NCBI GenBank assembly: GCA_029207755.1
Contig: JARCOQ010000012.1
Location: 2,996,001-3,060,000, forward strand
Length of the DNA stretch: 64,000 bases
Reading direction: 5' to 3'
DNA from: Chamaea fasciata
Lineage: Eukaryota > Chordata > Aves > Passeriformes > Sylviidae
Below, in pieces: positions 59,338 through 64,000 of the stretch (positions are counted from its first letter, which is position 1; the number at the start of each line of letters is the position of its first letter). Under the pieces are notes generated by a model. It did not search any database. It saw only the letters and a program-made list of their open reading frames with translations, and was not told the DNA's origin. The position numbers and the translations under genes are program-made.

Positions 59338-61760
59338 CCAGCACAAAGCCAAAGCACAGCCCCGTATCGGCCCCAACAAAGAAAATTGGCTTTATCCCAG
59401 ACAAAAGCAGCACACCACACAATACTGATGAATGTGTTTCTACTGAATGTAATCTTGTTCTTACAAAATTTAAAGGTCTGGGCTTTTTATTCTTTAGCTG
59501 AAGCATCTATGCATGTTAATCACTCCAGACAGTAATGGAAAGATGGCAGAGGAGCACAATCTTCTGTGAAGGAGTTTTTCTGGAGATGAAACTGGCCCGA
59601 ATTCTTCATCCATAGCAAAACTCTGCCTGAAATTTGACTTCAGTCCAACTTAAATCTTTTTTGAAGCTTATTTCTTAAAGGAAATTCTATATGCTGCACG
59701 CTATAAGAAGGCCAAAAGTTGAAATTTTCAAAGCAGTTGATATGACACAGACCATGAGCTCTTTGGCCAAGGAGTGTGTCCGGTTCAGACCTTTCCAGCA
59801 CCAAATCCCCATGACCCTCTCTCAGTTTCTCAGGAGATAAAAGTGTCTGGGGAAAGGGAAGATTTTCTACCTTTATCCAGGACTTCTGGAACTGCAGCTC
59901 CACAAGCCTCAGGGCACAGTGTGACATCAAGTTTACTATGAAATATATCCTAGTTTCTAAAGTTGCTAAAGAAACAACTGTTGGTCCCAAATTCCTTCAA
60001 AATACTGTCCAGATATGGACTGATCATCACACTGAATTTACTATCCTGTGTTGTGCATGTGCATATTAGTGTGGGAAATGCTGGACAAATATTCAGGTAG
60101 GGTCATTCTGCATCATTTTTTATGCTGTTGGCTGTGCCTGGGCTTGCAGAATTTCTGATGTATTTTGTTTAGAACAGAAAATGTTACCCAGATGTCAATG
60201 CAGTTCACAAAAGAAGTAAAAAGGTCTCTTCCTTTCAGTACTTCCTAGGCTACTCCTCTTTTCCTTACGGTATTTAGGATCTCTAAAGTGAGCAACCATG
60301 CTCTTAATGAACATAATCCTGGAAAAAACATTTTTCTTCAATTAAAAAAAAATAAGTAGCAATTAACTCTGAAGATGATTTTCAATGACAAAAAGAAACA
60401 ACCAACAATTTAAAAAAACCACTAACACTGTATTGCCATCAATTTCATAATTCTTTAACAGCCCTTTGCAGAGTTCTGATCGCAGCATGAAATCTCCCCA
60501 ACAGCCACATTACCTTCCATACAATACACTGCCAAACAACATTGCATACAGTTAAAATATCTCTTAGTTTAAAGCTGAAAAAGTTTTATAAGTTCTCAGA
60601 TATATTGGATTTTAGAGCAGAATAAGAAATACAAACTGTAGAAAATTTTTCACGTTTTTTGCTGCCACTGGATCCTAACAAAGAAAACCACAGTTCTGCT
60701 GAAGCAAAGTACATACGATCAGTAACTGAGGTGAAAGAAATTGTGGAATATAAATTCTGCAATGCCACAAGTCCATAAAAATCAATAAAACCCCCTTCAA
60801 CACAGAATGAAACACACATCAGCTGATTCTTTTGAAGTACAAAGGTAGAAAGTTATTTTTTATAAAATAGCTCAAGTGAAAAAATATACTTCTCTGCCCA
60901 CTTCAGGATTATATTCAAGGTTTCTTGAGTCATTGCCTTTATGTGTTGTTTTTTGAAAAAAACTCTCTTGGGACTAAATCTCAGTCCCAAAATAACCCAC
61001 CTTGATTTCAACAAAACTTCTCCCTTGTAAACAGTGCTGGAGAAAAATTTTACAAGACAGAATCCTTCAAAAGTTATGAGACGGGGGGGGAGGGAATCCC
61101 TCAGGTGTAGATATTGCCACAGGGGAAACAGAATGCAGTGTGTGAATTTATCTTGTCCACAGCTTAAAAAAAACCAAACATTTTTGTGTGTCTTTCATTA
61201 TTTATACATCTGTGTTACAAAGTAGATGAAACACAATAAATCCATCAGAAAACTGGTCAAAAGAAACACTATCAAATATAAAGCCACTGGGTTCAAACCT
61301 GTCTTTGGTTAGTGCTTGGCGTGGGTCTTCAACAACTCCACGCTGGAATGATTTGAAGAGAAACAAAATTCTCTTAGACCGCCTTGTAGACTCCTATCTC
61401 TGCTCACCAGTGAGGAGAGTCACGAAAATAGTCCAGAAAGATGGAAAGTACATAATCCTAAAGAGTAAATCATCTTCTTGCCATTGCAAAATAAACCCTT
61501 TGCAGGACGGACCCTGGGCAGGCTGAGAAAACACCCACACGGCACTACACCATGTAGTGTAGTTCTAGAGGGGAAATGCTGCAGCGTAATATCAATTTTC
61601 TCCAATACCTAAAGTGACTTGTAGAGGACAACCCCAAATCAGTCTACCTTAAACTTCTGCTAGCAAGCTTATATTACACATTTCTATTAGCTCACTATTC
61701 CCAAACCAAGGAGCAGTTCAGAAATGGAAGGACTGACAGGCATTTAGAGTGGAGGAGGCT
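59338..61760. other. intergenic sequence, nothing recognised
   Basis: AT-rich non-coding DNA. The only notable local feature is an 8-base G run at 61083-61090. No exons are supported. Confidence 0.5.
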
Positions 61761-61763
61761 GAA

Positions 61764-61905
61764 CTGTTCCGGTTGGGAGGGACCTACAGTGACCATTGTG
61801 TCTAAGCACCTGACCAGGTCAGGGCTGACCAAGTTAAAACTTCTTATTAAGGACACTGCCTTCAGACACTTACCCAGACACAGACATCCAGCAGCACTGA
61901 GAACA
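61764..61905 (-). mobile_element. diverged CR1 LINE fragment, antisense
   Basis: On the + strand GGTTGGGAGGGACCTACAGT corresponds to the CR1 3' block that usually reads GGTTGGAAGGGACCT. It is followed by a CR1-like stretch ACTTCTTATTAAGGACACTG. Divergence is higher than in the other CR1 tails, and the edges are approximate. Confidence 0.6.
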
Positions 61906-64000
61906 GAGCATGTACAGTGCAAATACACTGTGGATTCTTACTAGAACATTGCTTTCTGGAAGTCAGCTGAGCAACAATAAGCCTTTTTAACCTTGAATTT
62001 CAGCAGGTAGGTAATAGCACTTAATCTGCAGTAGCAAAGCTGACAGTGATTACAGAATGATACATATCTAATGGTCATTTTATTTCTTATTTCAGTCTGT
62101 TTAAAATTAAATTTTCTCCTAGAAACTAAATTACTCTAAGGACTTTCTCCTTGGACTACTTTTGGATCTGGAATTGCAATGAAATATTATGCAATTCGTA
62201 TTTAAACTCATTTATCAGAAGCCACTCTTGCCTCCCTAGGACTGGGAGAGGCTGGGGGCAAGGAGTCTGTTTGTTCCTTATTCCTGATGCTGAGCCATGC
62301 CCTGCTCTGTTAATGCTTCCTGGGCTGGGAAATGAGAATCCCTGCTTTATTCAAAAAGACATACTCGCAGGCAACGCTTGACTTTGAACCCAGACAAACA
62401 AAAAATCAGAGATCTCAGGCAGTGACTTTGTGGCATTTGTATCTTCACATGTTTACTGAAAGTATGATGTTCTGCACCAAAATAGTGCAAGGACAAAATG
62501 CTCAAGCCATGAATTCCTTTCATTTGTAACACATTTGCTGAGTGACAGAGATTGCAGCTTCTGCTTCCGTATCTTATAGGGCTGCACAGAGGGGATCTGC
62601 AAGGAGGGAAAGTGAACACAGCTATGGCAGTTTAAATAAAAAAGGATTAGCCTTCCCCTAGACGCATGAATGCTGCACCTGGAATTTTAATATTGACCAA
62701 AACATTTGCCAAGTGCCACACAGCCCTTCTGAAGCTCTCCAAGGGAATATTTACCGTCAGTCAGATTCCTAAGGAAAACAGTATTTTCCATCACTGGATG
62801 TTACTGGAAGGCATGCTCTGTTTTTTTAATTTCACAGGGCAATCCAGTCTCTGTTAGCAATTCAATTATGCCAAAAGCTGCCCACAGTAAATCTGCTATA
62901 AAAAGCTTTGAACAAAGAATAAACCAAAAAATCAGCAGACCTGAACATATTTTTTAAGCCAAGACTTCAACAGATGAAACTAAATCAACCTCTTATCACT
63001 CAAATTGCCCCAAGGTCTTAATACCTTTCTGTTTTAAAGGGTCTGGACAGAAAAACAGCTTAATTCAATATTTTGACTGAATATGAGGGGTTATATATAG
63101 ATATATGTAAAATACTCAACCATCCTATCTCCTTCTATTAGTTTGCTGTTCCAGTGTTTAAACGTGAATCAAGTAAACTTTGCGTGTTACTTACTGTAAC
63201 AGCATACGGCCAAATTGATTTACAATAAACCACTTCCTATCCTACTTCCCAAAAACTTGGCAAAACCTCAGAACTGCATAAAATTCTCCTTCCTGTATTG
63301 GTTTCAAGCTAGACTAATGAAGTAGTGCCTGATTTATACCACCAGACAGCTCTGAGCATGCACCACAGATGCATCAGTTTATCAAAAGACATTGTCAAAT
63401 TAAGAAAAGCAGTTTCTGCAAACTCTTACACATCCTCTTACTCAAGCCAGGCTTACAGAGCCTAATCCACTGGAATCAGCAATTTGTGTGATTTCCTACG
63501 AACGCCACGGCACTCCAACAAATTCACAGCTACTGCCATAAATAAACATAACTTTGTCAGTTGGACAGGGCACTGGAGCCAGCGAGGAGAGCTTCGCTTT
63601 GCTGTGCCAAGGCTGGATTTCCACTCCAGGAATTTTACTGTGCAGAAAGGCACAGCTGACCCTGCCTATCCCCTCCAACCTTTGCTCGGGCAGCGTTGCC
63701 TCCTCTCTTGGGCTGACCATCCCTGGGGGAGGCTGTAACCCACACGGACCCGTGGATTGTGGTTAAAATAACCTTAGGAGAGGGGGGATTTTGGACGGGG
63801 CAGAGGCCGAGGGAGGAGGAGGAGTGTTCAGCCGGGCGGGCGGAAGGACAAACGCCAGAGCTCTTTGGAAGCACAGCACATTTCTCAGCACTCAGATGCA
63901 CTGCAGCTCCTGCTGCACAAGGGGCCTCTGTCCCAGCTGCAGAATCCCCCCCTCTGTTTGCCTCAGGAGCTGAACAGCAATTCTGTCCCTTCCATCTAAC
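61906..64000. other. intergenic sequence to the window end
   Basis: No gene is supported. The part from 62930 to 63300 is AT-rich. From about 63700 to 63850 the sequence becomes GC- and G-rich, with a small CpG cluster near 63795-63850, but no promoter or exon can be shown. Overlapping short frames here are in conflicting frames. Confidence 0.45.

Noticed and set aside
58866..59535. Frames of 148 (minus) and 169 (plus) codons
   Set aside because: Both run across the solo LTR at 58920-59333 and show no protein motif.
61280..61300. GGGTTCAAACC resembling a tRNA B box
   Set aside because: No matching A box or cloverleaf could be built upstream, so it is a chance match.

Overview
The window looks like bird nuclear DNA, probably from a songbird. 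The evidence is one intron-containing vertebrate gene with a CpG-island promoter, several CR1-type LINE fragments in both orientations, solo LTRs resembling avian endogenous retroviruses, and long AT-rich non-coding stretches. There are no operons, tRNAs, rRNAs or CRISPR arrays. The bird call rests on recognising CR1 and LTR sequence by eye; the songbird call is weaker.

The only protein-coding gene I can support is UQCRFS1 on the + strand, which encodes the Rieske iron-sulfur subunit of respiratory complex III. A CpG island (about 12620-13180) holds the promoter, with a perfect CRE palindrome. Exon 1 (12782-12992) encodes most of the mitochondrial presequence. A 1978-bp GT-AG intron (12993-14970) follows. 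Exon 2 (14971-15581) encodes the processing site, the membrane anchor and the complete 2Fe-2S domain. The joined product is 273 aa with all cluster ligands present, and a poly(A) signal lies at 15716-15721.

The rest of the window appears intergenic. Downstream of the gene come a solo LTR with perfect 5-bp target duplications (16686-17198), a repeat unit also present in the UQCRFS1 intron but here flanked by a perfect 24-bp inverted repeat (17322-17477), and an old CR1/L3-like LINE relic (about 18095-18600). Further on are a second solo LTR with perfect target duplications (27997-28442), which appears to sit inside the end of an older antisense LTR-like segment, and a third solo LTR (about 58920-59333). 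CR1 fragments lie near 10.6, 11.2, 25.4, 30.0 and 61.8 kb. Short tandem duplications and microsatellites are scattered throughout.

The large AT-rich gaps (roughly 18.6-25.4, 30.1-39.4 and 39.9-58.9 kb) show no convincing exons. Some parts, near 24.0, 31.5, 36.7 and 57.5 kb, are dense in homeodomain- or POU-like motifs and might be conserved regulatory elements, but only cross-species alignment can decide that. I found no undescribed multi-gene system. The most unusual observations are the nested LTR arrangement and the inverted-repeat-flanked copy of the intronic repeat.
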